Part shown: piece by piece, positions 24,886-32,974 of the stretch | Position numbering within the stretch: position 1 is the stretch's first letter | How the letters are laid out: each line of letters begins with the position of its first letter | From: Cuspidothrix sp046080565 | Lineage (GTDB): Bacteria > Cyanobacteriota > Cyanobacteriia > Cyanobacteriales > Nostocaceae | Assembly (NCBI GenBank): GCA_046080565.1 | Contig: JBJTUF010000167.1 | Coordinates: forward strand, 1 to 34,270 | Reading direction: 5' to 3' | DNA length: 34,270 nucleotides | Made by a program: the position numbers and the translations under genes | Notes under the pieces: model-generated | Seen by the model: only the letters and a program-made list of their open reading frames with translations | Told to the model about the DNA's origin: nothing | The model's database searches: none

Positions 24886-25494
24886 TTAACTTGCTTCTTG
24901 ATAACGTCCAACTTTATCAACAGCTTGGGGTAAACATCGAGAAAATAAACTACAACCATCACAGCGTTTTGTTCTTACAGATTTCGGCATTACACCTGTA
25001 AATAATAAAGTTTGTACAGCTTCAATAGTCGCAATAGTATTTGCTCGTAATTCTGGAGTAATTTCTACTAATTGACGTTGATGTGTTTGGGCATAATAAA
25101 TATAACCAGAATTGATATTTTTACCCGTCATTTCCTCCAAACACAAAGCTTGAGCGCAAACTTGTAACTCATCATTATCCCATTCTCCCTTACGTCCGCG
25201 TTTATATTCAATAGGGTAATATTCACCATTTTCAAACTCAATCAAATCAGATTTACCAATTAATTGATATTGATCAGATTTAAGATAAATAGCCCGTATT
25301 TGATAAGTTTCATCTCGGTTTACTTCACTCATTGTGTGAACTCGTTCATGTAAACTTGTACCTTCAATAGTGTATTGATTATCTGTAAACTCACCAGCAC
25401 AATGAATCAACCAACAACGATGGGGACAATAGGAATATTGGTTTAATGAGGCGATATTTACGTAATCATCAGGTGAAGTAACAGGTAGTAACAT
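24886..25494 (-). CDS. cas4: CRISPR-associated exonuclease Cas4
   Basis: 202 aa. A RecB-type nuclease with an Fe-S cluster: C23 (SYCPHRCWL) and C178, C181, C187 (KRCDGCSLFSRCLP) are the four ligands. The nuclease motifs are GKSDLIEF, YYPIEYKRGRKG and the QVCAQALCLEE glutamine. Cas4 trims prespacers and selects PAM-bearing ends for Cas1-Cas2. All key residues are present. A MITE lies between it and cas6. Confidence 0.96.
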   Translation of the reverse strand: MLLPVTSPDDYVNIASLNQYSYCPHRCWLIHCAGEFTDNQYTIEGTSLHERVHTMSEVNRDETYQIRAIYLKSDQYQLIGKSDLIEFENGEYYPIEYKRGRKGEWDNDELQVCAQALCLEEMTGKNINSGYIYYAQTHQRQLVEITPELRANTIATIEAVQTLLFTGVMPKSVRTKRCDGCSLFSRCLPQAVDKVGRYQEAS

Positions 25495-25541
25495 AGATTA
25501 TTTGCAATTAGATTTTCAACACAATAAAAAACAATGAATCT

Positions 25542-25626
25542 GTAGGTTGGGTTAAGCGACAGCGCAACCCAACAAAAGCGTTAGTAATGTGATCATGTTG
25601 GGTTTCCTTGCGTCAACCCAACCTAC
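25542..25626. mobile_element. 85-bp MITE between cas6 and cas4
   Basis: Perfect 12-bp terminal inverted repeats, gtaggttgggtt (25542-25553) and aacccaacctac (25615-25626), with inner subterminal inverted copies (gcaacccaaca and tgttgggttt). Non-coding. The right terminus contains the cas6 TAG stop (25623-25625 on the minus strand). Confidence 0.75.
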
Positions 25627-26441
25627 TTTCTTCTAACCATACCCATTCCCATAGTCGTTTTACGTCCTATTCCTGCATATAAAACAAAATCCGATAAAGC
25701 ATTAATTTGTTTAATTCCTATTGCTTCCACATTGCCAAGAATGCGATAGCTAATTTCGCCTAAACAACCAATAAATTTATTTTCATAGTTGCTAATAACT
25801 TCAGTTCTGATATTAAAAGCACTAGGATAAACTGCGTCTAAAGGAATATTAGTTAATTCAATCCCACTATATTTATTCCAGCGATTCAACAGACTATTAA
25901 ATACAGATTCCTTGGTAGGTAAAGCATTATCAAAGCCACCTTGACGAAAGGCTACAGGTGTAGAAAAGATGAAATTAATTATCCTTTCCGTGTCACTTGC
26001 TGTTTCATATAATTGGGAATAGGTGCAAACATTAGCCCAAGGTTGGGTAGATTGGGGTGTACCTTGAATACTGGTAATAAATAAATTAGCTGAACCTAAA
26101 TGCCAAGGTTGTTCAGGATTAAGATTCAACCATAAAGGTGTGAGTTGACTAAATAAATTGTCATCTAATAAAGATATCCGCCACCAACAGGGAGTACCAG
26201 CAGGAATCAGTTTTTGATGATTATATTGTAGAGTGATAAGTTGGGGTTTATTTCTGCTTTGTATTTGTAAGGGTGAGAGAGTAAAGGCTTTATCGGCGTT
26301 TGATTCGTGGAGGTAGTCGCCTAATTTTCTATCAACAGAACTGACTAGGTTGAGGAATAAAGCGTGATAGTGTCTACCGGAGAGGAAATTGGGGTAGATG
26401 GTGGTTTGGGGGGTGATGTTGAGGATAAGACTGTGGGGCAT
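25623..26441 (-). CDS. cas6: CRISPR endoribonuclease Cas6
   Basis: 272 aa from the ATG at 26441 (MPHSLILNITPQTTIYPNFL); the frame could extend to a GTG at 26489, but those codons lie in a dispersed repeat. Two ferredoxin-like (RAMP) halves are followed by the diagnostic Gly-rich loop GIGRKTTMGMGMV near the C-terminus. The likely catalytic His lies in the SGRHYHALFLN region (residues 22-32). It cuts pre-crRNA in the repeat to leave the ATTGAAAC handle. The stop codon lies within the end of a MITE, so the last residues (RRK) may be insertion-derived. Confidence 0.92.
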   Translation of the reverse strand: MPHSLILNITPQTTIYPNFLSGRHYHALFLNLVSSVDRKLGDYLHESNADKAFTLSPLQIQSRNKPQLITLQYNHQKLIPAGTPCWWRISLLDDNLFSQLTPLWLNLNPEQPWHLGSANLFITSIQGTPQSTQPWANVCTYSQLYETASDTERIINFIFSTPVAFRQGGFDNALPTKESVFNSLLNRWNKYSGIELTNIPLDAVYPSAFNIRTEVISNYENKFIGCLGEISYRILGNVEAIGIKQINALSDFVLYAGIGRKTTMGMGMVRRK

Positions 26442-26470
26442 ATTGTTGATGGTTGAAAATTCTAAGTTAA

Positions 26471-26536
26471 GGGCGGGCAAGATGCCCACCCCACAGGACT
26501 TATAAGCCCCCCTTTTTAAAGGAGGTTGGGGGGATC
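26471..26536. repeat. Two dispersed palindromic repeats between csc1 and cas6
   Basis: gggcgggcaagatgcccacc (26471-26490) is a palindromic motif related to 9629-9644. It is followed by ccccccttttt...aaggagg...ggggggatct (26507-26536), related to 23684-23715. They fill the 102-bp csc1-cas6 gap. Confidence 0.55.
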
Positions 26537-26543
26537 TGAGACT

Positions 26544-27251
26544 TTAAGCCTTAAATCTGTATTGCATTTGTGTGGGAAGTTTTACATTTTTGACATCATC
26601 AAAGTAGTAATATTCTCCTCGCATTTGCACATTTTGAATGAGACTCACTGGTGGCATATTTACCACGTCATAACTAATGACTTGATTAGTAAACATGATA
26701 TCCAAAGGATTTAAGGGATAAGTGCAGGTGAATAAATCAGTTTTAGTTTTTGGTTGGGGTAGTTTTTCAACTGTTAATTCTGCCTTACTCATCCATTTAC
26801 CTAAACGAATCCATTTAGGTAGTTTGATTTCTTTTTGAGAGATGACAAAAAACTCAAATTGACTTTCTGGCGCAATTTCCTTGGCTCGTCCAAAACTGGG
26901 AATATTTTTTTGGGTTTTCTCCATTTCTACATGGTAATTATTATTTGCATATTTCCATGTATTCAGAATAGCTGCATGATTGAGAGAATGAGCAGGAGTA
27001 ACATAAATTCCATGTTCATTTAAAGGGGTTAAATGTGCTTCATATTTTGGCACTTGTTCGGGGCAGAAATAGCGATAGGAATCTTCATTAGCAACGGTTG
27101 TTGAGTATATTTCACTATCAATTAAAGCGAGTGCATAACAGAGGGCGTAATTATGAATTATTGGTTCGGTTTCGTAGAGTCTTCCTATTTCACGGGTGGC
27201 AAAATAGAGGCTGTCGTGTAGTTCTAATTGACAACGGTAGATAAACACCAT
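26544..27251 (-). CDS. csc1: Type I-D Cascade subunit Csc1 (Cas5d)
   Basis: 235 aa. A Cas5-like RAMP protein of the subtype I-D effector, starting MVFIYRCQLELHDSLYFATR (first RAMP strand). LPKWIRLGKWMSKAELTVEK has the lysine/tryptophan-rich pattern of Csc1. It binds the 5' handle of the crRNA and, with Cas10d, the PAM-proximal end. It starts 5 bp after the csc2 stop, so it is cotranslated with csc2. Confidence 0.95.
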   Translation of the reverse strand: MVFIYRCQLELHDSLYFATREIGRLYETEPIIHNYALCYALALIDSEIYSTTVANEDSYRYFCPEQVPKYEAHLTPLNEHGIYVTPAHSLNHAAILNTWKYANNNYHVEMEKTQKNIPSFGRAKEIAPESQFEFFVISQKEIKLPKWIRLGKWMSKAELTVEKLPQPKTKTDLFTCTYPLNPLDIMFTNQVISYDVVNMPPVSLIQNVQMRGEYYYFDDVKNVKLPTQMQYRFKA

Positions 27252-27256
27252 TTTTA

Positions 27257-28291
27257 TTACTCCGTTGCAGCCGTAGCTTTTTTATTATTTTTGGTATCTT
27301 TCTTTGGATCTTTTTTACCTGTTTTCAAAACATGAGTCTGAGCATAATTTGTTGAGTCACTATTTGCTTGTGTTAGCAATTCTTGTAATTTATTTTCATT
27401 GCTGGTAATAGCTTTAACTTCACTCAGTAAAGGTTGAAATGAATCACCAATAAAATCTGTATGCACAATACATTCTTGAGTCATTAATTCAGTAATTGCG
27501 CGTGTAGCAGCATTTAAAACTTCATCTTCATTTAAAGGATCAGGAGGATTAATTTGCTGCGTATTCATCATCAAATCATAGATTTTTTGTGTCCATCGCA
27601 AATTACTAACAATTTCTCCATCTGAAAAAATTACCCCAATTAATTGATTACGAACTGTACCAGTACGGGTTGTTTGCGCTCCATAATGGCGTGTTCTCAG
27701 AATGTTATTGAAAACATAAAGAAATCCGGCTTCTGTGGGATCTTTGAGTGTAACAATGCTAGGAAAAAAGACTTGAGGTAATATGTGATCTTGACTATTA
27801 ATACGGCTGGTTACTTCACCATTACGGCTCATTGTGCCATTTTCAAAAGGTGCATTGAGAGTAAAATTGAGGTGAGAATCATCAAATGGTGTAATTGAAT
27901 AAGCTGTGTCTACAACCACTTTAGACTTTTCAGAACCAGCATCACCAATAGCGAAACCATAGAGAATACAATCAGGAGTTGTTTTGCTAAAATCTACGTT
28001 ATAATCGCATTTTCCAGCATCACCAATATTATATTTCCGTAGCAATTCCCGTCCTACTAAACGTTCTGGTGTTGACTGCTTACGTTTGAACATTGCTAAA
28101 CGACTAATAGGTTCTTGATGTTTAGGGTCAATTCCTGCACGTACTCTAGCTTTATTCAATTCACCATCTGTCTGAAATAAAGGATAAGATTCAGTAACGC
28201 GAATAGTAATGAAATGAGCATATTTTCCCATTGGTTTAGCTGGGATTACATCATGGAAAAATTTAGAATCTAGGGTTTTGATAAATTTCAT
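27257..28291 (-). CDS. csc2: Type I-D Cascade backbone subunit Csc2 (Cas7d)
   Basis: 344 aa. The Cas7 family backbone that polymerises along the crRNA. It shows the Csc2 features FITIRVTESYPLFQTDGELN, NGTMSRNGEVTSRINSQDHI and FNNILRTRHYGAQTTRTGTV. A Lys-rich tail (KTGKKDPKKDTKNNKKATAA) ends the protein. It lies 49 bp downstream of cas10d and 5 bp upstream of csc1. Confidence 0.96.
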   Translation of the reverse strand: MKFIKTLDSKFFHDVIPAKPMGKYAHFITIRVTESYPLFQTDGELNKARVRAGIDPKHQEPISRLAMFKRKQSTPERLVGRELLRKYNIGDAGKCDYNVDFSKTTPDCILYGFAIGDAGSEKSKVVVDTAYSITPFDDSHLNFTLNAPFENGTMSRNGEVTSRINSQDHILPQVFFPSIVTLKDPTEAGFLYVFNNILRTRHYGAQTTRTGTVRNQLIGVIFSDGEIVSNLRWTQKIYDLMMNTQQINPPDPLNEDEVLNAATRAITELMTQECIVHTDFIGDSFQPLLSEVKAITSNENKLQELLTQANSDSTNYAQTHVLKTGKKDPKKDTKNNKKATAATE

Positions 28292-28340
28292 GGTTAGTTT
28301 CCTTCAGGATTGATTTTGGTGAAAATAATAGGTTTGAAAA

Positions 28341-31300
28341 TTATTCGACATCTTCAGTATCTACATCTGTGATATCTTGAGGAGCATTTTGTTTGCGGAT
28401 TTTCCAGTATTCATCTTCAGAAACCCGATAAAGGTATTCACAAGTATCTTTAATAAGGTTCAATTGTGTACCAGCTAAACGAGCGCGATCTCCTTTAAAT
28501 CCTCCTACAAAAATTACCTCTACAAAATATTGAGCAAACTTATAAACTGCTTGTCGTTTTTCTTCAGCGGTTAAATATCGCCATTCACCATCTACTAAGT
28601 CATAAGCATCTTGTCCTTCAGCTTCGTTGCGTTTGACATTGTTCATTAATTTTGCTAAACGTGCAGCCACTGCTTCTGTGAGAGATTCAGTGTCACTAGC
28701 TATAGCTTTCTCGAATTTCAAGATGACATTAGCTGCTTCATCAATTGGCTTGAGAATTGCATTAGATTTTGGTGCTTTCCCCTTGCTTTTAGCTCGATAA
28801 AAACTGCGATAAAGTTTTGTTAGTTCTCCAAGTTTAGTCATTTCATCTCCTTTAGGATCAAAGCAATAGTAAAATTCTTGATACAAGCGAGTTTTAGCAA
28901 TAGATACAGATTCAATCTTGTCTTGTTTTCTTAACCATTTATTCAGATAATGAAAGACATAAAGAGGATTTGTTTCTAAATCTCGTGCTAAATCTGCTAA
29001 TTTTCCCCAATCTGGATCACCATCCTTTTTTCTATTAACTTCTAAATGAATAGAATAAGCAGCAGTAAGAGCATTAAGCGGAGAAAATTCACGTTTTTCT
29101 GAACTTCTAGGTAAAATACTATCTAAACGATAGTTGTCTTTAAGAATTAAAGAACGAATTGCTTGATGTTCTCCATCTAATAAAACCGTTTCCTCAAAAT
29201 CAGCACCACTAATAAAAGGTGGTATAGGTGATTCTGATGCAACTACTTTCACATCTAAAACAAGCGGTAATGTGAATGCTAACCAAGCAGGTGTTACCCA
29301 AGACTCTGTATCTGTAGGTTCTCTTCCTGGTGGTAAACCTAAAAAGAAAAATGTTAGAGTCTCTTTCTCAGGAAAGCTGATTTTGAAAGTTTTATCATCT
29401 TCAGGTTGCAAGTTTTCTTTAATCAGCAAAGAATCTACTTTTTGATAATTATCCACTTCAAAACTAGCCACTTGATTTTCTGTAATAAAATGTTTACGCA
29501 TTTCTGCATCAAACCGAGTCCGAGAGAATTGATTGTAGGCTTTTTGCAAAAACTTATTAGTTTCTGGTGTGAAGAAATAAGCGGGGTAAAGATAAAGATA
29601 GCGATATTTGCGACCTTCAAAATCTGCACCTACAGCATTAGTTTGATTCATCAAAATTTGTCTCAACATGATTTCAATTGACCAAATTGAGCAAATTTGA
29701 CGTTTTGCAGCGTGAGCATTAAATAAAATTTGACGGTTGCTGTAGACTTGAGGAGCAAATAAAGTGGCTGATTCCATTTGCTCTGTGACAGTATAGGAAG
29801 AACTAGAAATTGCACAAACATTTTCTCTCCCTCTACCTGTAATTTTCGCAGCTTGATAGCGGCTTAATTCTACTAAAAATGAATCCGGTAATGGTTGTAT
29901 AACTGCTCCTGTCGGTAAAGAAATTACTCGTTTAACGTAGGTTTTTAAATCATCCCAACCATCAGGCATATCCTCAAATTCTGCTATAATTGGCTTAATT
30001 AAACTAGCAGCATGATTTACTATTCCTTTCATCAGATCCAAAATTTGGGCAAAGTCTAAACCAGGATGTTGAGAAAAATATTGTGCTGCTAAATAATACC
30101 AATCAAGAGGTACACCTCCTGTTTTTTTCAAAGATTGAATTTGTCTGAGTGCGGGAATGTCTACGGATAATTCTAAGTATTCAGCTAACTTTTGAGTTAA
30201 ATCCAAATCAGGGATAGCTTTTCTGTCTTTTTTAGGTAATTGTTTTTGCCATTCATTAACTTTTTCACACCAACTATCCCAAATTCCTCTACACAGAATA
30301 TCTCCAAATTCTGCCAATCTATCAATGCGAATTTCATTGGCAAATTTAAAGTTTAAATCTGGTGATAATTCTCCTTTTGATTGGTAAGTTTGTAAGCTTT
30401 CTCCCCGTTTACCAACAGAAGCAACTTTTGAATCTGGAAGTAATCGAGAAGCAGCATCAATACTCACTTCCATTAATTCAACTACATCAAAAAACAGCCA
30501 GTAATAATCAGCAAATTTTAAACCTTTACCACCACGATTAAAACCTGTTTGTCTTTCTTGCAATTTCTCAGCACATAGATATTTAATTTTGGTAATTACT
30601 TTTTCAGGAACATTATCTGTTGTAACTTCAGGAGCATTAACAAGAGCAAGATAAGCAACACCATCAGGTAAATATAATAATGGTATATAAAATTCTGGAG
30701 GATGTGCTTCTATTAAAGCATTGTTGAGAATATTTGTGAGAATACCCCTATTTTCTGAAAGGGAATGATAGGTAAGTTTTAACTGATGATTACTTAATTT
30801 CCCTAGCAATAAAGGTAAACGTCCAGATTCTACATCTCGCGGATGTTTGACTGCTGAAGCAAATAAATCAGAAAGTGCAACTAAGTCAATTAAAACTTGT
30901 CTAATTCTACTATCTAATCTTTCATCATCTAAAGGTTTAAGCCCACGAGTAGTTAAACCTAAATCAGCATCACTTTTCACACCTGAATTATTACTAATCT
31001 TAATGATATCATCAATGAATTGTTCCCAATCTTCACCTAATAAATAGTACAAGCCAAAATCTAAAATCTTTTTATGAATAAATTCGCGTCCAAGATTTGG
31101 TGCATCTTCTTTTTTGACTGGTTCTTCTTCCCATTGACGATTGATTTTGTTACTAATTAACCAATCTTGATAGTCTGGAAATTTTTCATAGTCGTGTAAT
31201 AAGTAGGAAACTATAAATACACGAGTTTGCAGTTCTTCACAATGACGTTTAACTGGGTTTGTTCCTACATCTTCAGATTGTAATTTTTTCAACATGCGAT

Positions 31301-31670
31301 AGGTAGGAAATAACCCATTTAGCAAATGAGCAAGAATAGATTGATCACCAGCATTATCTCGACGAACTGGTTTTTTACCTGCGGCTGCTCTTTTAGCATT
31401 AATGATTTCTATCGTCACTTCAAAAAACTTACCACCTTTAGCAGTAGCACCTGCTAACTGTTGAATTAGATTTGGTAATACTTTTTCTGCGAATATTTCT
31501 AAGGTAATATCGCGTTCTTTACCTTGTGCTTCTTTTACAGCTTCTTTGAATAACCGAATAGTTAATAGTTCTCGTTTAATCGGTGATTCATCTTCATTAT
31601 CTTCTGTAGTTTCCAGTTCTGGTTCTACTTCAGGTAAATCATCATCAAAATCGTTATCTAATACAGTCAT
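28341..31670 (-). CDS. cas10d: Type I-D large subunit and nuclease Cas10d (Csc3)
   Basis: 1109 aa. The I-D hallmark protein: an N-terminal HD nuclease domain (residues 105-275, with HLLNGLFPTYRML and the HD pair in SYLLHDYEKFPDY at about 159-160) joined to a Cas10-like large-subunit body. The HD nuclease degrades target DNA with the Cas3' helicase; the body recognises the PAM. No GGDD cyclase motif is seen, as expected for Cas10d. An acidic N-terminus (residues 5-30) precedes it. Its ATG overlaps the DUF5615 TGA (ATGA at 31667-31670), and its likely Shine-Dalgarno (agagga) lies inside the DUF5615 gene, so its translation depends on the upstream toxin-like gene. Intact. Confidence 0.96.
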   Translation of the reverse strand: MTVLDNDFDDDLPEVEPELETTEDNEDESPIKRELLTIRLFKEAVKEAQGKERDITLEIFAEKVLPNLIQQLAGATAKGGKFFEVTIEIINAKRAAAGKKPVRRDNAGDQSILAHLLNGLFPTYRMLKKLQSEDVGTNPVKRHCEELQTRVFIVSYLLHDYEKFPDYQDWLISNKINRQWEEEPVKKEDAPNLGREFIHKKILDFGLYYLLGEDWEQFIDDIIKISNNSGVKSDADLGLTTRGLKPLDDERLDSRIRQVLIDLVALSDLFASAVKHPRDVESGRLPLLLGKLSNHQLKLTYHSLSENRGILTNILNNALIEAHPPEFYIPLLYLPDGVAYLALVNAPEVTTDNVPEKVITKIKYLCAEKLQERQTGFNRGGKGLKFADYYWLFFDVVELMEVSIDAASRLLPDSKVASVGKRGESLQTYQSKGELSPDLNFKFANEIRIDRLAEFGDILCRGIWDSWCEKVNEWQKQLPKKDRKAIPDLDLTQKLAEYLELSVDIPALRQIQSLKKTGGVPLDWYYLAAQYFSQHPGLDFAQILDLMKGIVNHAASLIKPIIAEFEDMPDGWDDLKTYVKRVISLPTGAVIQPLPDSFLVELSRYQAAKITGRGRENVCAISSSSYTVTEQMESATLFAPQVYSNRQILFNAHAAKRQICSIWSIEIMLRQILMNQTNAVGADFEGRKYRYLYLYPAYFFTPETNKFLQKAYNQFSRTRFDAEMRKHFITENQVASFEVDNYQKVDSLLIKENLQPEDDKTFKISFPEKETLTFFFLGLPPGREPTDTESWVTPAWLAFTLPLVLDVKVVASESPIPPFISGADFEETVLLDGEHQAIRSLILKDNYRLDSILPRSSEKREFSPLNALTAAYSIHLEVNRKKDGDPDWGKLADLARDLETNPLYVFHYLNKWLRKQDKIESVSIAKTRLYQEFYYCFDPKGDEMTKLGELTKLYRSFYRAKSKGKAPKSNAILKPIDEAANVILKFEKAIASDTESLTEAVAARLAKLMNNVKRNEAEGQDAYDLVDGEWRYLTAEEKRQAVYKFAQYFVEVIFVGGFKGDRARLAGTQLNLIKDTCEYLYRVSEDEYWKIRKQNAPQDITDVDTEDVE

Positions 31671-32050
31671 AAATCATTTTCCTCTTGTTCAATTGCTCGA
31701 TATTCTAGGATTTTACCTTTTTGGATTATCCACAATTTACCTATTACATCGGCTGATTCTAAACCCGTAATTAAGGTTTCTATAGCTTCACGCCAATCAG
31801 CATAAATGTAACGAGAAGGTAAACGAATAATTATAATTCCTGAGTAATTAGAAGGATTGTATTTCAGACGATTTCCAAACCCTCTATCGCAAGTAACTAA
31901 ACATCTACCCTCACGACGACAAACATCAATAACTTCTGGATCAGGTGCAGAATTTAAGCCTTGTCCTGGTACTGTTGCTACATCATGTCCTGCTAATTGC
32001 AATAAAGTTACAACTCGCAAGTCAATATTTTCATCTAGTTTGAATTTCAT
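31667..32050 (-). CDS. DUF5615 PIN-like toxin candidate
   Basis: 127 aa. It starts MKFKLDENIDLRVVTLLQLA with the conserved DEN acidic cluster (D6, E7), then GHDVATVPGQGL, and CRREGRCLVTCDRGFGN with a second acidic residue. This is the PIN-like DUF5615 family, proposed as toxin partners of DUF433 proteins and expected to be metal-dependent RNases. Its start overlaps the DUF433 stop (ATGA, 32047-32050) and its stop overlaps the cas10d start (ATGA, 31667-31670). The pair is thus embedded in the cas operon. The toxin role is inference from family. Confidence 0.88.
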   Translation of the reverse strand: MKFKLDENIDLRVVTLLQLAGHDVATVPGQGLNSAPDPEVIDVCRREGRCLVTCDRGFGNRLKYNPSNYSGIIIIRLPSRYIYADWREAIETLITGLESADVIGKLWIIQKGKILEYRAIEQEENDL

Positions 32051-32307
32051 GCACTTGCTTTATTTTCTTTATTCAAAGGAAGTTCTACAAAAACATCTCG
32101 TGCCATTTCTGCACCATAAGCAATACAAGCTAGTACATCTTCTCTTTCTATGCTGGGATACGCTTCCAGAACTTCCTCAATTGTTGTACCACCAGCTAAA
32201 TAATCTAAGATTAGAGATACCCAAATTCGATGTCCGCGAATACAAGGTTTACCAAAACAAATATTTGGGTCAATTGATATTCGAGAAAGTAAGTTATCTT
32301 TAGTCAT
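32047..32307 (-). CDS. DUF433 antitoxin candidate
   Basis: 86 aa from the ATG at 32307 (MTKDNLLSRISIDPNICFGK); an ATG at 32337 would add ten residues. The DUF433 signature is SRISIDPNICFGKPCIRGHR, then VSLILDYLAGGTTIEEVLEA and YPSIEREDVLACIAYGAEMA, a winged-helix/VapB-like DNA-binding fold. It is proposed to be the antitoxin of the adjacent DUF5615 PIN-like protein and may repress its own promoter. The start overlaps the end of a 39-aa frame (32300-32419). Confidence 0.88.
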   Translation of the reverse strand: MTKDNLLSRISIDPNICFGKPCIRGHRIWVSLILDYLAGGTTIEEVLEAYPSIEREDVLACIAYGAEMARDVFVELPLNKENKASA

Positions 32308-32419
32308 TGATGTTTCTCCAAATTTTGCGTAGTTCATCTAAACAAACCCATTCACCATTCTTCTTAACTTCGATATATTTAGTACCTCCACCATTTATTT
32401 TTGTCGCGTTACAGTCCAT
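32300..32419 (-). CDS. 39-aa frame, likely the displaced C-terminus of the upstream ORF
   Basis: ATG at 32419 to TAA at 32300. It encodes MDCNATKINGGGTKYIEVKK and then NGEWVCLDELRKIWRNIND, which reads like real protein (WVCLDELRKIWR). It overlaps the 3' end of the 110-aa frame in a different phase and overlaps the DUF433 start by 8 bp. Joining the two frames gives a plausible single protein of about 149 aa, so a 1-nt deletion or a frameshift is likely. Family not recognised. Confidence 0.45.
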   Translation of the reverse strand: MDCNATKINGGGTKYIEVKKNGEWVCLDELRKIWRNIND

Positions 32420-32727
32420 CCCGTGAGATTCCAGCGTTCACATTTCCAACTATTTATAGAGACTTCACTGCTATTGATATGTTTATTACTCCGTTTCTTG
32501 ATCACTTTTTGCTTCAGTTGGGGTATACCAGTTATTCCGCGCCTAGTCATGGATCTATCAGATTGTGAGTTATTAACCCAGGCTAAAACGACCAAAGCAT
32601 TGTTGCGTAAGTCTTCTGGCATTTTAGAGATATCTTGGTTGTTGAGATAAACGCGCATAGCAATTATTCCATGAGGTATGTTTTCAACATTTTGGCATGG
32701 ATTTTGCAAAAATGCAATGTTACTCAA
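32395..32727 (-). CDS. Unknown small protein between cas3' and the DUF433/DUF5615 pair
   Basis: 110 aa from 32727, or 87 aa from an internal ATG at 32658 (MRVYLNNQDISKMPEDLRNN). It is basic in the middle (LKQKVIKKRSNKHINS) and contains WKCERWNLTGW near the end. No family is recognised. It is on the same strand as the cas genes and would be the first gene of the segment coupled to cas10d. The end appears frameshifted relative to the 39-aa frame that follows. Confidence 0.45.
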   Translation of the reverse strand: MSNIAFLQNPCQNVENIPHGIIAMRVYLNNQDISKMPEDLRNNALVVLAWVNNSQSDRSMTRRGITGIPQLKQKVIKKRSNKHINSSEVSINSWKCERWNLTGWTVTRQK

Positions 32728-32845
32728 GCTATATGATTAAAAAACTAATATTCCTATAGTTAGCTATTGTCATTTGGCATAAAATTGTGTAAACTCCATA
32801 TAAGGAGAAAGAATAACAGTGTAATCATGTATAAAAAATACATTC

Positions 32846-32875
32846 TTTCACTGTAATCCCTATTAGGGATTGAAA
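32846..32875 (+). repeat. Orphan degenerate CRISPR-like repeat, inverted to the array
   Basis: On the plus strand it reads tttcactgtaatccctatta then gggattgaaa. The array repeat read 5'-3' as RNA contains tttcaattaatccctatgag then ggattgaaac. The match is about 26 of 30 with one insertion, and it keeps the dyad and the ATTGAAA handle. It lies between cas3' and the gene cluster leading to cas10d, pointing away from that cluster. Confidence 0.65.
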
Positions 32876-32974
32876 AACTCATGCTGTATGATTTGAGGCA
32901 AATTTCTTTCTCCACAAGCATCTCCCTACATCTATCTTTCATTGTACTAACGGCTGTAAGCAGTCGTAAAAAAT

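Noticed and set aside
28292..28330. A gtttccttcaggattgattt stretch before csc2 resembling a CRISPR repeat
   Set aside because: Alignment needs several gaps and lacks the dyad; similarity is no better than expected for this base composition.
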